36,775 bases of DNA from an uncultured Ruminococcus sp. (GTDB lineage Bacteria > Bacillota > Clostridia > Oscillospirales > Acutalibacteraceae), in assembly GCA_902785365.1 (NCBI GenBank), contig CACZYC010000021.1, positions 1 through 36,775 of the forward strand. The letters run 5' to 3'. The position numbers and the translations under genes are program-made. This document shows positions 20,962 through 29,082 of the stretch, piece after piece (the stretch's first letter is position 1; each line of letters begins with the position of its first letter). Below the pieces are notes generated by a model. The model searched no databases, was not told where the DNA came from, and worked only from the letters and a program-made list of their open reading frames with translations.

Positions 20962-21969
20962 CTATACTCTTATATTTACCAAGTGAGCAATTGCGGGGAT
21001 GGTCTCACCCTGTTGGGCTGAGGTGGGGCTCATAAGCGCGCCCGTGGCTATGAAAAGAATGTTATTGTACTTTCCGTCAATCATATCGGGCAGTATTGTC
21101 GAGCACAGAACCGACGCGGCGCAGCCGCACCCCGAACCGCCCGAGTGAACGTCCTGCTTATTCCTGTCAAAAATCATCAGCCCGCAGTCGCTGTGCTTGC
21201 TTTTGATATCAAATCCCTTTTCTCCCATAAGCTCATACATACACTTTGAACCTACATAGCCGAGGTCGCCCGTGAAAATCCTGTCATAGTCCCGCGGGCG
21301 GGTGTCGGTGTCTATAAAAAAGTCGCTTATGGTCTCCGCCGCGGCAGGAGCCATTGCCGCGCCCATATTGTTGAGGTCGGAAACACCGAGGTCGGCTATT
21401 CTGCCGACTGCGGCTTTTGCGACATAGGGAGCTTTGCCTGTTTTTTCAAGCACACAGGCTCCCGCCCCTGTTACAGTCCACTGGGCTGTGGGAGTGCGCT
21501 GACCGCCGTACTCAAGCGGAGAGCGGTACTGCCTTTCGGCGGTGCAGAAGTGCGACGAAGTAACGCAAGCCGAACAGTTAGCCGCTCCGCTTTCGACCAT
21601 TACCGCTGCCATAATGAGGCTCTGAGCCATTGTCGAACACGCGCCGTACTGCCCGAGGTAGGGTATATCAAAGTCCTTAACGCCGAAGCTGGAGCCTATG
21701 CACTGGTTCAGCAAATCGCCCGCGAAAATAAAGTCGATATCCTCAGCCTTTTTATCCGCGCGGTTGAGAGCCGTAACAAGAGCCTCCTGCTGGAGCAGAC
21801 TCTCGGCTTTCTCAAAAGTCTTTTGTCCCATATACGCGTCATAAAAGAGCTTGTCAAAGTTTCCGCTCAACGGTCCCTGACTTTCCTTCTTGCCCGCCGC
21901 CGAGCCGCAGCCCGTAATTCTCGGTCGTTCCTCAAAGCACAACGTATACTTCCCTGTTCTTTTAATCAT
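20962..21969 (-). CDS. spoVAD: Stage V sporulation protein AD
   Basis: A 335-residue protein with the thiolase-like fold of SpoVAD (Bacillus SpoVAD is about the same length). Visible features are PRITGCGSAAGKKESQGPLS near the start, FAGDLLNQCIGSSFG (about 82-96), LGQYGACSTMAQSL with Cys111, SPLEYGGQRTPTAQWTVTGA (150-169), FTGDLGYVGSK, and HSGGSGCGCAASVLCS near the end. SpoVAD binds dipicolinic acid and takes part in its uptake into the forespore through the SpoVA channel. The start at 21967-21969 begins directly with the family N-terminus; a weak GGTGAT precedes it. spoVAC and spoVAE, its usual neighbours, are not next to it. A terminator (22014-22043) separates it from the VanW gene, so it has its own promoter, probably forespore-specific. 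Confidence 0.9.
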   Translation of the reverse strand: MIKRTGKYTLCFEERPRITGCGSAAGKKESQGPLSGNFDKLFYDAYMGQKTFEKAESLLQQEALVTALNRADKKAEDIDFIFAGDLLNQCIGSSFGVKDFDIPYLGQYGACSTMAQSLIMAAVMVESGAANCSACVTSSHFCTAERQYRSPLEYGGQRTPTAQWTVTGAGACVLEKTGKAPYVAKAAVGRIADLGVSDLNNMGAAMAPAAAETISDFFIDTDTRPRDYDRIFTGDLGYVGSKCMYELMGEKGFDIKSKHSDCGLMIFDRNKQDVHSGGSGCGCAASVLCSTILPDMIDGKYNNILFIATGALMSPTSAQQGETIPAIAHLVNIRV

Positions 21970-22013
21970 AAAATCACCGATTATATTTTTTACCTGAAAA
22001 ATACATTTATGCA

Positions 22014-22043
22014 AAAGAAAACCGCCCGAGATTTCGAGCGGTT
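22014..22043 (-). terminator. Terminator after the VanW gene
   Basis: Minus-strand AACCGC-TCGA and TCGG-GCGGTT pair (22038-22043 with 22020-22025, plus inner pairs), followed by TTCTTTTG. It lies 14 bp after the VanW stop codon. Confidence 0.7.
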
Positions 22044-22056
22044 CAATAATATTTTA

Positions 22057-23778
22057 TTACTGGGAATTTTTTGGCTTTTTAGTTTCTTTCTCAACCTTAG
22101 TAGTACCGTCAACCATTGTGCGGAACGTGCCTTTGTCCTCATCCTGTATTGCGTGTCCCTTGCTGAGGCTGTAGAAGGAGTCACAGATTACATCCTCACT
22201 GACAACTTTACCGTCAAGGTAAAGAACACGGTATGTATGAGTGGAGTAGTTCTTTTTCTTGACAACATCATAGTTTTTGGAGTACATCTTCACATTGTCG
22301 TAATAGTCCTCCTGAACGCCGTATATGTTACAGGTCAGCACAGTGCCTTCCATACGACATTCAATAAACATCTGATACTCCGTATAGTTTGTAAGCTTAA
22401 GGTCAAGCCCGGGGTAGTCAATTGTGGCGTCCTCGCCCGAAAGAGCGTAACCCGAAGCCCAGAAATGGTTGTGTCTTTCGGATATGCCCATATTGGCGAA
22501 AACTCCCGCCTGGAAAATGGTGGTGCTCGCCTGGCACACGCCGCCGCCGTAGCCCTCCTCGAGCTTGCGGTCGGTTATAACGGTGGCTTTCTTATATCCT
22601 TTTTTCGGGTCGTTGGAGTCGCCGGTGCACTCGTTGAACGACCATGTTTCACCCGGCTCTATAATAGAACCGTTGCACGCCTTGAGAGCGGTTGCCATAT
22701 TGATGTTGCCGTTGGGGGTGTTGAACGAGGTTGTAGAGGCTGTGGATAGTCCGACAATATTCTCCCGCAAATCCTCGACGGAAATCATCGGAGCGAGCGG
22801 CTCGCCTGTGGCGTTGATGGTGTCTTTCTTTTTACCCGAACGCATAAACTTTGTGATTCTTGACGCTAAATCCTTTTCGTCAAGGTCAAATCCGTATACA
22901 CCCTCTTTGTACTCAAAGCGGTCATCCGAGAACGGGTGGAACTTTGTTACCTTTGCGTTGACGGGATCGCTGTCAACCTTTTTCGCTATCTTCTTTGAAA
23001 GCTTGTCCGCCGACTTTTTGTTGAACTTATACTCCAGTGTGAGCTTTGGCATTTTCAGCTCGCCCTCATCCTTGGGCTCGGTAGAACCCTTGGGCGGGTC
23101 ATAGATATCCTGCTCCTTGAGACTGTATATTTTAGCCTCCTGCAGAGGAGTGTCATAATCAAAGGTGTAAGTGAAGTCGTTTTTGGTATATGTATCTTTC
23201 TTGTCCTCGGCTATAATAATCAGCTTGAAGTCGTCAACCGCCATGAGGGAGTTTTTCTCCAGCTTCTTTTTAGCGTCGTCCATAGAAAGTCCGCCGATGT
23301 CAATTCCCGAAATCTTAACATTCTCGGAGAAATGGAACGGCTGCTTCTTCTTGTTTTCACGAATTATATTATAGCCGATTACCCATGACGCTCCCGCGAC
23401 TAACGCGACAACCAAAATAGTAATAATTACAGTCAAAGCGACTTTGGCGGGCGACTTCTTTTTTCGCGGAGCGCGGTATACAGACTTTGTCTTAACGGGT
23501 TTGACAGGCTTTGGCTTGCGCGGATTTTTTTTAGGAGCGGGCGGCTTGGGCGCCTGAACCTTAACTTTGCGCGGAGGCTTGTACTCATTCACCCTGGGAG
23601 GCTTGGGAGTACGCTCAACCTTTTTGTAGCGTTCAGCCCTTTTCATACGTGACTCTTTGTCAAAGCGTTCTCTCCTCTGAGGGCGCGGCGAAGTATCGGG
23701 TGAGCTATTGCTTCTCTCCCGTGAACCGGATTTGGAATAACTATTGAGATTGTACTTATCGGAATAGAAATTATCCAT
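22057..23778 (-). CDS. VanW-family cell-envelope protein, membrane-anchored
   Basis: A 573-residue protein. Residues 1-110 are a basic, proline-rich cytoplasmic tail (repeated PKPP/KPVKP motifs); one transmembrane helix follows (about 112-135), and the rest is outside the cell. The outer part has a region resembling the peptidoglycan-binding type 4 domain (about 150-340) and a VanW domain (350-480) with NMATALKACNG, IEPGETWSFNECTG, GYGGGVCQASTTIFQAGVFA and ERHNHFWASGY. The GGGVCQxSTT segment is the VanW hallmark. VanW proteins occur beside vancomycin genes and widely in Clostridia, but their reaction is not established. The start at 23776-23778 follows AAGGAGG; an in-frame codon 63 bases earlier is less likely. 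It is divergent from the glycosyltransferase gene at 23983. Confidence 0.85.
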   Translation of the reverse strand: MDNFYSDKYNLNSYSKSGSRERSNSSPDTSPRPQRRERFDKESRMKRAERYKKVERTPKPPRVNEYKPPRKVKVQAPKPPAPKKNPRKPKPVKPVKTKSVYRAPRKKKSPAKVALTVIITILVVALVAGASWVIGYNIIRENKKKQPFHFSENVKISGIDIGGLSMDDAKKKLEKNSLMAVDDFKLIIIAEDKKDTYTKNDFTYTFDYDTPLQEAKIYSLKEQDIYDPPKGSTEPKDEGELKMPKLTLEYKFNKKSADKLSKKIAKKVDSDPVNAKVTKFHPFSDDRFEYKEGVYGFDLDEKDLASRITKFMRSGKKKDTINATGEPLAPMISVEDLRENIVGLSTASTTSFNTPNGNINMATALKACNGSIIEPGETWSFNECTGDSNDPKKGYKKATVITDRKLEEGYGGGVCQASTTIFQAGVFANMGISERHNHFWASGYALSGEDATIDYPGLDLKLTNYTEYQMFIECRMEGTVLTCNIYGVQEDYYDNVKMYSKNYDVVKKKNYSTHTYRVLYLDGKVVSEDVICDSFYSLSKGHAIQDEDKGTFRTMVDGTTKVEKETKKPKNSQ

Positions 23779-23911
23779 TAGCGCCGCCTCCTTTCGGTTT
23801 CTTTGACAGGTCATAATCCCGCACATTATATAATATAACATTTAGCAAAAAAAATAAAGAGTTATATTTAACTTTTTTACGGTTGTTTGTAAAACATTTT
23901 CCTTTTTTATA

Positions 23912-23940
23912 TTGAATTTTTAGGCTATTTTGTATATAAT
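23912..23940 (+). promoter_or_regulatory. Sigma-A-type promoter of the GT28/flippase-like pair
   Basis: TTGAAT (23912-23917) and a perfect TATAAT (23935-23940) are exactly 17 bp apart, about 43 nt upstream of the ATG at 23983. Confidence 0.75.
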
Positions 23941-23982
23941 TAAAGTAACTATGTATGAAAAATTACATTTCAGGAGATTATT

Positions 23983-25086
23983 ATGAAAATTCTTGTATTT
24001 TCAGCATCAACGGGAGGCGGTCACAAGAGAGCTGCCGCGGCGTTGAAGGAATATATTGAAGCTAATTCCGAGAACACGGAGGTCAGAATAACCGACGGAC
24101 TTGCCATAGCGGGCAAAGCCTACAACAAATTCGTTTGTGACGGCTATACCACCGTCGCAAAAGCAGCCCCGAACTTTTACGGCAGGATTTACAAAAATTC
24201 TGATAAAAAATCAAAGCTCAACGACTTGTGTAACGGCATAAACAAGCATAAGGGCAAACAGCTTCTGCCCGAAATTAACGAGTACAATCCCGACGTTATT
24301 ATTTCGTGTCACGCCTTTACCTCGACTATGCTCGGCGACCTGAAAACAAAGGGAAAGATAGATATCCCTGTTTTTTCGCTTATCACGGACTTTGCTCCGC
24401 ATTACACGTATATAGCCGAGGGAATTGACCATTATATTGTCAGCAGCGAAAAAATGGTGGCTGCGTTCAAAACCCGATTTAATATCGACAGCTCCCGCGT
24501 ACACGCCTTCGGTATTCCCACATTTGAAAAGTTCTCCGCCAAGCCTGACAAAGCAGAACTCAAGGAAAGCCTCGGCCTCAACAGTGACGAAAAGGTCATC
24601 CTCTTTATGGCGGGAAGCTGGGGAGTTACCGAAGTTCTTGACATCTACATGGACATTATCGAAAAAACCGATAACTGTCAGTTTGTTGTCATCACGGGCA
24701 ACAACAAAAAGCTTTACGAAAAGTTTGAGAAAAACATAAACGACAAAACAATCCTCAAGCAGTTTGTGGACAATGTTGAGGACTATATGCACAGCTCGGA
24801 CTTAATCATCACGAAACCCGGCGGACTTACTGTAAGCGAAAGTCTTCAGTGTGCTCTGCCTATGGCGATTTACAGCGCGTATCCCGGACAGGAAGCCGAA
24901 AACGCCGAATTTCTCGTTGAAAGCGGAGTTGCTTTGCTGCTTAAAAAGCACCCCGGAGAAACCGTGAGCGCGCTGATTAATTTTGACAGCAAGCTCAAGG
25001 AAATGAGCGATTGCTGCCGCAAGGTTTGCAGGGGCAATTCGTCAAAACAAATTCTTGAACTCATCAATCAAGTACTTGCCGAGTAA
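23983..25086 (+). CDS. GT28 diacylglycerol glycosyltransferase-like (UgtP/MGDG synthase family)
   Basis: A 367-residue two-domain GT-B enzyme. The N-terminal acceptor domain opens with FSASTGGGHKRAAAAL, the glycine-rich loop of the MGDG synthase/UgtP/MurG-like group; the C-terminal sugar-nucleotide domain has FMAGSWGVTEVL, FVVITGNNKKLYEKF and LIITKPGGLTVSESLQCALP. Relatives transfer glucose or galactose from a UDP-sugar to diacylglycerol on the inner membrane face, making glycolipids that shape the membrane and anchor lipoteichoic acid. AGGAGA precedes the ATG. It is the first gene of a two-gene unit with the flippase-like protein 38 bp downstream, which fits lipid glycosylation followed by transfer across the membrane. 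Confidence 0.85.
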   Translation: MKILVFSASTGGGHKRAAAALKEYIEANSENTEVRITDGLAIAGKAYNKFVCDGYTTVAKAAPNFYGRIYKNSDKKSKLNDLCNGINKHKGKQLLPEINEYNPDVIISCHAFTSTMLGDLKTKGKIDIPVFSLITDFAPHYTYIAEGIDHYIVSSEKMVAAFKTRFNIDSSRVHAFGIPTFEKFSAKPDKAELKESLGLNSDEKVILFMAGSWGVTEVLDIYMDIIEKTDNCQFVVITGNNKKLYEKFEKNINDKTILKQFVDNVEDYMHSSDLIITKPGGLTVSESLQCALPMAIYSAYPGQEAENAEFLVESGVALLLKKHPGETVSALINFDSKLKEMSDCCRKVCRGNSSKQILELINQVLAE

Positions 25087-25124
25087 ACTTATATCGGCAT
25101 TTATATACAGAAAGCAGACGACGT

Positions 25125-26228
25125 ATGAAGAAATATATTAAACCAAAATATATTTTTAATGTAGCGGTATTAGGTCTTTGTATCGGAATTATACTGTACT
25201 TCTTTTTCAGTAAAAACGGTCTCAGAGATTTGCTCAACTCCAACACTCCCATAATATGGGAGTGGATTATTGTCGCGCTTGTAAGCGAAATAGTTTTTAT
25301 GCTCTTTGAGTCGTCTGTCATTTATGTTTTTATCAAGGACGGCTACCCGAGGTTCAGGTTTATCGACGCGGTCAAGGTGGCTATGATGGGACTGTTCTGG
25401 TGCGCGGTTACGCCGAGCTCCACGGGCGGTCAGCCGATGCAGGTTTATCTCCTGTACTCAATGAAGGTGCCTATCGGATATTCAACATCAAGACTTATCC
25501 AGAAGTTTATGGTGTATCAGGTTATTCTGACCTTTATAAATATAATTTCCGTTTTTGTCAACATCGGCACAATTTTCTCTCAGCCCGGCAATAAAGTCCG
25601 CGTCATCATAGTTTTGCTCGCGCTTGGCTTTATAACCCAGATAGGCGTAACGGTAATGTTCCTGATTTTCAGCTTTTCGGAGAAAGTATCTCACAAGATT
25701 GTAATGCTCTTTGCGAAGCTACTCAGCAAAATCAAAATTGTTAAGAATGTTGATGAAAAAATCGCGGGAATTGAAAAACAGCTGGAATCATTCCACTCAT
25801 CCAACCGTGAAATATACAAAAAACCTAAGCTGCTCGTAAAAGTGTCGATACTGACATTCTGCCAGTTTATAGCGATGTTTTTGGTGTCTTACTTCATATA
25901 CAGGGCGCTCGGATTCAATCAGGCGGAACCTATACAAATTATATCATGTCAGGCGATAGTAAACCTTGTCAGCGGAATGATACCTATCCCCGGCGCGTCG
26001 GGCGCGGCGGAGCTGAGCTTTACGGTGTTTTTCGGACCGTTTTTCATCCACGGAACTCTCAAGAGCGCGGCGCTTATATGGAGATTCATAAACTACTACG
26101 GTGTGGTATTCATCACCGCCCCGTTCGCCTACCTCTCCAAGGGTAAAACCGAGGAAGGCAAGAAGGCGGAGGAAGCCCAAGCAGCGCTGAAGGAAAACGT
26201 AACAGAAAAAACAGAATCGGAAAAATAA
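25125..26228 (+). CDS. UPF0104/YbhN flippase-like membrane protein
   Basis: A 367-residue membrane protein with about seven or eight transmembrane helices and a charged C-terminal tail (about 335-367). It fits the lysylphosphatidylglycerol synthetase TM/UPF0104 family: AVTPSSTGGQPMQVYLLY (about 93-110) and a late IPIPGASGAAELSFTVFF (about 286-303), both typical glycine/proline-rich re-entrant segments. The aminoacyl-transferase half of MprF is absent, so it is the transporter-like part only. Family members are proposed to move lipids or lipid-linked sugars. It follows the GT28 gene in one operon; the ribosome site is weak (AGAAAG region), so coupling is possible. A terminator follows at 26246. 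Confidence 0.85.
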   Translation: MKKYIKPKYIFNVAVLGLCIGIILYFFFSKNGLRDLLNSNTPIIWEWIIVALVSEIVFMLFESSVIYVFIKDGYPRFRFIDAVKVAMMGLFWCAVTPSSTGGQPMQVYLLYSMKVPIGYSTSRLIQKFMVYQVILTFINIISVFVNIGTIFSQPGNKVRVIIVLLALGFITQIGVTVMFLIFSFSEKVSHKIVMLFAKLLSKIKIVKNVDEKIAGIEKQLESFHSSNREIYKKPKLLVKVSILTFCQFIAMFLVSYFIYRALGFNQAEPIQIISCQAIVNLVSGMIPIPGASGAAELSFTVFFGPFFIHGTLKSAALIWRFINYYGVVFITAPFAYLSKGKTEEGKKAEEAQAALKENVTEKTESEK

Positions 26229-26245
26229 ATAACAGATAAGGATAA

Positions 26246-26275
26246 AGGGCTTGCTCAATTTGAGCAAGCCCTCTT
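26246..26275. terminator. Bidirectional terminator between convergent units
   Basis: AGGGCTTGCTCAA (26246-26258) pairs with TTGAGCAAGCCCT (26260-26272). T-rich runs follow on both strands, so it can end both the plus-strand pair and spoIIE. Confidence 0.9.
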
Positions 26276-26300
26276 TGTCGGATGGTTTTATTCTCCTTTC

Positions 26301-28616
26301 TCAGTTTTCGTTAATTAATCTCACGACCACCGCCGTGATATCATCATCATGGGTTTCACCGCGTCGTTTGATAGCCTCATTGACCACCTCTTTGGCGAGG
26401 TCCGAACACCTTTGCTGTGAAAAATCTTTGATGAGCTTCTCAAGCCATTTTTCATCGTCGCTGAAAGCTCCGTCAGACAACATAACAACTACATCTCCCC
26501 CCGAGAGTTTTACTCTCTCCTTTGAAAAACTCACGTTGCCCAGGATACCCACAGGCAGTGAAGTGGCGGTTTTCTTTAACAGATGACCGTTCTTTTTTAT
26601 ATACGAATACGGCGCGCCCGCCTTGTTAAACTCAGCCTTGCCGCTGAACAAATCTACCTTTAGCAAATCCACGGTTGAAAGGCTCTCGTCCTCGCTCTTG
26701 ACCATAAGGGCAGAGTTCACTACCTTCAAAGCGCAGTCCTCGCTGAGTCCCGCCTTGAGAAGCTTTGACATAACCGAAACCGTCATATTGCTGTCCACAG
26801 CGGCTCTGCCCCCCGTACCCATACCATCGCTTATCATTGCGACAAACTCGCCAAAGCCGTTGGAAAAGCAATTGACACAGTCGCCGCAGAGCTTCCCGCG
26901 GTTGTACACGTGCTGGAAAACTCCGACCTCGACGTCGTAGATTGGGATTTCGTTGAGAACTACACGCTTTTGTGTGCCGATTTCCGAGACAAGCGGAGTG
27001 TCAAAACACCTCGCGCAAAGCTTGGACAAATCCTTTGCCAAGGTGTTCTTTTTGAGCGGAGTGCGGCTTTTTGCCAGCTGGATTTCAATTGAGAGCCTTC
27101 CGTTTGAGTCAATCATACAGGAACACTCTGTCGGAAGAAGTCCTTCGTTTCTGAGGTACTCCAACACACGGGCGCTTGTGTCGGGGTCATAGCTTTTGTA
27201 ATTTTCGATTTCCGAGCATAAGTCGCCGAGGATTTCCGACAATCCCGAGAATTGCCCCGCCACCATAGAACGGATTTCGCCGACCCTTTCGCCTGCTTCA
27301 AGCCCGCCGACGTAGTCGCCGTAACCTCGGTTGACACTGTCAGCTACCTCCATCTGTCGACAGCACTTTTTTGAGAACAGGTTTTCAACATCGTTCTCAC
27401 TGACGTATCCCTGGGATTTGAGCGGAGCGGATAACCGCAGAAAGTCCTCGCGGGTTTCGTTTTTGTGCCTTTCCCAACAGTAGACGCGCATACCGCAGTT
27501 TTTGCACACTTCTTCAACAGCGCCCTCGTAAATCGTGTCAACATCGGGAGCGAAATGTTTTTTGAGCTCGCGGCTCACGCTGTTCACACAGTCGCTGACG
27601 TTGTTGAGAGCGGTTGAGGCAAAGCCCAGACGCATTACTACCGAATCGCGCAGAGCCCTCTCCCCTCTTGTACTCTCCCGAGGTAAAAACAAGGGGGTGA
27701 TGTAGCGTTCCACGTTCTTTGGCAATACCAGAAACAGAGCTGTACCCACCAGTGTTTCCACAAAAATCGGAAGCACAAGAGAGCTGTCGCCTGCCGAAAG
27801 GAGCATAATAGCGTTACATATTACAAAGCTAACCGCCACACCAATCTTGCCCGAAACCGAAAACAGCCCGCCTATAAGTCCGCCAAAGCTGTACCCTGCG
27901 CATATAAACGCGTAGCCGCTGCCTGTCATTCCGAACACCGAGCCTGTCGCGACGCCCGCGACCGCTCCGCCCTGAACTCCGCCGTATCGGGCGCAAACCA
28001 TAATCAACGCAACCGATAGAATACGACCAAGCGAAACGCTCTCAATCTCGATACTTCCAAGCGAAAGCATCGCGACGCACCCCGCCAGAACTATACACGC
28101 CATCTCCGACTGGGTGAAACTGGCGATATGTCTGCCCTCGTCCACCAACGCAAGACTTTTTTTCAGAAAAAAGGCGGCTCCCGAAGCCAGAAGCGCCTCG
28201 ATGATTATTGTCGAAAAGTACGCTAATGTACTTGTACTGACGAACACCATAGCTATTCCCGAAGCGAAAATCGGCAAAAACGCCACAACGGGAGCATACA
28301 GGATAGAACGGCTCAGCTGCTTTACGTCCTCCACCGTCCAGCGGACAACAGCAATCGCGATTGTCACCGCGACATAACGGAAGGGCTGGGACGGGTTAAG
28401 GATTATATATCCCACCGAAGTTCCCGCCACGGACCAAATCAGCTTTTTTCGCGGAACAGCGGCGACATAGCTCGCGCCAAACGGAGCAAGGTTGTTAAAA
28501 ATCACTCCACGGCACACTATAATCCCAAGCAAAAAATGTATTACCGCCTCGACAATTTCACGAAGCGCCGCGGCGTTTGACTTTCGGTATCTTTTTAAGG
28601 TTCTCTCAGCAATCAT
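26301..28616 (-). CDS. spoIIE: Stage II sporulation protein E (membrane PP2C phosphatase)
   Basis: A 771-residue protein with the three-part SpoIIE design: about ten transmembrane helices (30-310), a middle oligomerisation/FtsZ-linked region with several cysteines (CKNCGMRVYCW, about 375-385), and a C-terminal PP2C phosphatase. Metal-binding motifs are intact: ISDGMGTG (Asp597), LSDGAFSDD (Asp715) and HDDDITAV (Asp758/759). SpoIIE dephosphorylates SpoIIAA at the polar septum, which frees sigma F in the forespore. Length is slightly below Bacillus SpoIIE (about 827). GAGGGAAG stands 7 nt before the ATG and the promoter at 28651-28683 has the long spacer known for Spo0A-controlled spoII genes. 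The gene is monocistronic. Confidence 0.95.
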   Translation of the reverse strand: MIAERTLKRYRKSNAAALREIVEAVIHFLLGIIVCRGVIFNNLAPFGASYVAAVPRKKLIWSVAGTSVGYIILNPSQPFRYVAVTIAIAVVRWTVEDVKQLSRSILYAPVVAFLPIFASGIAMVFVSTSTLAYFSTIIIEALLASGAAFFLKKSLALVDEGRHIASFTQSEMACIVLAGCVAMLSLGSIEIESVSLGRILSVALIMVCARYGGVQGGAVAGVATGSVFGMTGSGYAFICAGYSFGGLIGGLFSVSGKIGVAVSFVICNAIMLLSAGDSSLVLPIFVETLVGTALFLVLPKNVERYITPLFLPRESTRGERALRDSVVMRLGFASTALNNVSDCVNSVSRELKKHFAPDVDTIYEGAVEEVCKNCGMRVYCWERHKNETREDFLRLSAPLKSQGYVSENDVENLFSKKCCRQMEVADSVNRGYGDYVGGLEAGERVGEIRSMVAGQFSGLSEILGDLCSEIENYKSYDPDTSARVLEYLRNEGLLPTECSCMIDSNGRLSIEIQLAKSRTPLKKNTLAKDLSKLCARCFDTPLVSEIGTQKRVVLNEIPIYDVEVGVFQHVYNRGKLCGDCVNCFSNGFGEFVAMISDGMGTGGRAAVDSNMTVSVMSKLLKAGLSEDCALKVVNSALMVKSEDESLSTVDLLKVDLFSGKAEFNKAGAPYSYIKKNGHLLKKTATSLPVGILGNVSFSKERVKLSGGDVVVMLSDGAFSDDEKWLEKLIKDFSQQRCSDLAKEVVNEAIKRRGETHDDDITAVVVRLINEN

Positions 28617-28650
28617 TTTTAACTTCCCTCATTCTGTTTTTGTACTACCA

Positions 28651-28683
28651 ATTATAATGATGCAGAGAACAGAGTTTTGTCAC
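28651..28683 (-). promoter_or_regulatory. Long-spacer Spo0A-type promoter of spoIIE
   Basis: Minus-strand GTGACA (28678-28683) and TATAAT (28651-28656) are 21 bp apart. Bacillus spoIIE and spoIIG promoters also have near-consensus boxes with 21-22 bp spacing and need Spo0A~P. On the opposite strand TTTTGTCACAA overlaps the -35 box and matches an extended 0A box (TTTTGTCGAAA) at 9 of 11 positions. Confidence 0.6.
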
Positions 28684-28746
28684 AACGGGTAAGAGTTTTA
28701 TGGAATGTTTTAAAAATTTATAGCATTAAAAGTCGGAAAGAAGACT

Positions 28747-28779
28747 ACAAAACAAAAGGGCTGACGATTAAGTCAGCCC
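28747..28779 (-). terminator. Terminator of the maltodextrin operon
   Basis: Minus-strand GGGCTGAC and GTCAGCCC pair (28772-28779 with 28758-28765), followed by TTTTGTTTTG. The stop codon of the MGMT-domain gene lies in the loop, so the last codons form part of the stem. Confidence 0.85.
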
Positions 28780-29082
28780 AAAGTTATATCTGTATTCTTC
28801 TAAATCTACCGTGAAGTTAATCACTTCCACACCCTCATATTCGAGGAGCTCCTTTTGCCGTTGGAGTCCGCCGAACACAAACAGCGGCGCAAGCTTGCCC
28901 TGTCCATTGACTACTCTGTGGCATGGCACAATACCCTCCAGAGGGTTTTTATGGAGAGCGTTGCCTACCGCGCGCGACAGTCCCCGATTGCCCAAAGCTT
29001 TGGCTATGTCGCCGTAAGTCGTCACCATCCCCTCAGGCACCTTCATCACAAGGTCGTAAACCCTGCTTTCAAACTCAGTCAT
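28768..29082 (-). CDS. Small MGMT-domain DNA alkyltransferase-like protein
   Basis: A 104-residue protein made only of the DNA-binding/active-site domain of methylguanine-DNA methyltransferases. It has the recognition helix segment SRAVGNALHKNP with the arginine finger Arg37, and VPCHRVVNGQGKLA with the acceptor Cys54. The PCHR cysteine is present, unlike the PWHR of alkyltransferase-like (ATL) proteins, so it may repair alkylated guanine or mark it for excision repair. The usual N-terminal domain of Ogt is absent. Its start overlaps the amylase stop codon (ATGA), so it is translationally coupled to a sugar-use operon, an odd place for a DNA repair gene. Confidence 0.85.
   Translation of the reverse strand: MTEFESRVYDLVMKVPEGMVTTYGDIAKALGNRGLSRAVGNALHKNPLEGIVPCHRVVNGQGKLAPLFVFGGLQRQKELLEYEGVEVINFTVDLEEYRYNFGLT

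Noticed and set aside
22057..23778. Vancomycin resistance locus
   Set aside because: VanW-type domains are common in susceptible Clostridia and no vanHAX, vanG or regulator genes are present.
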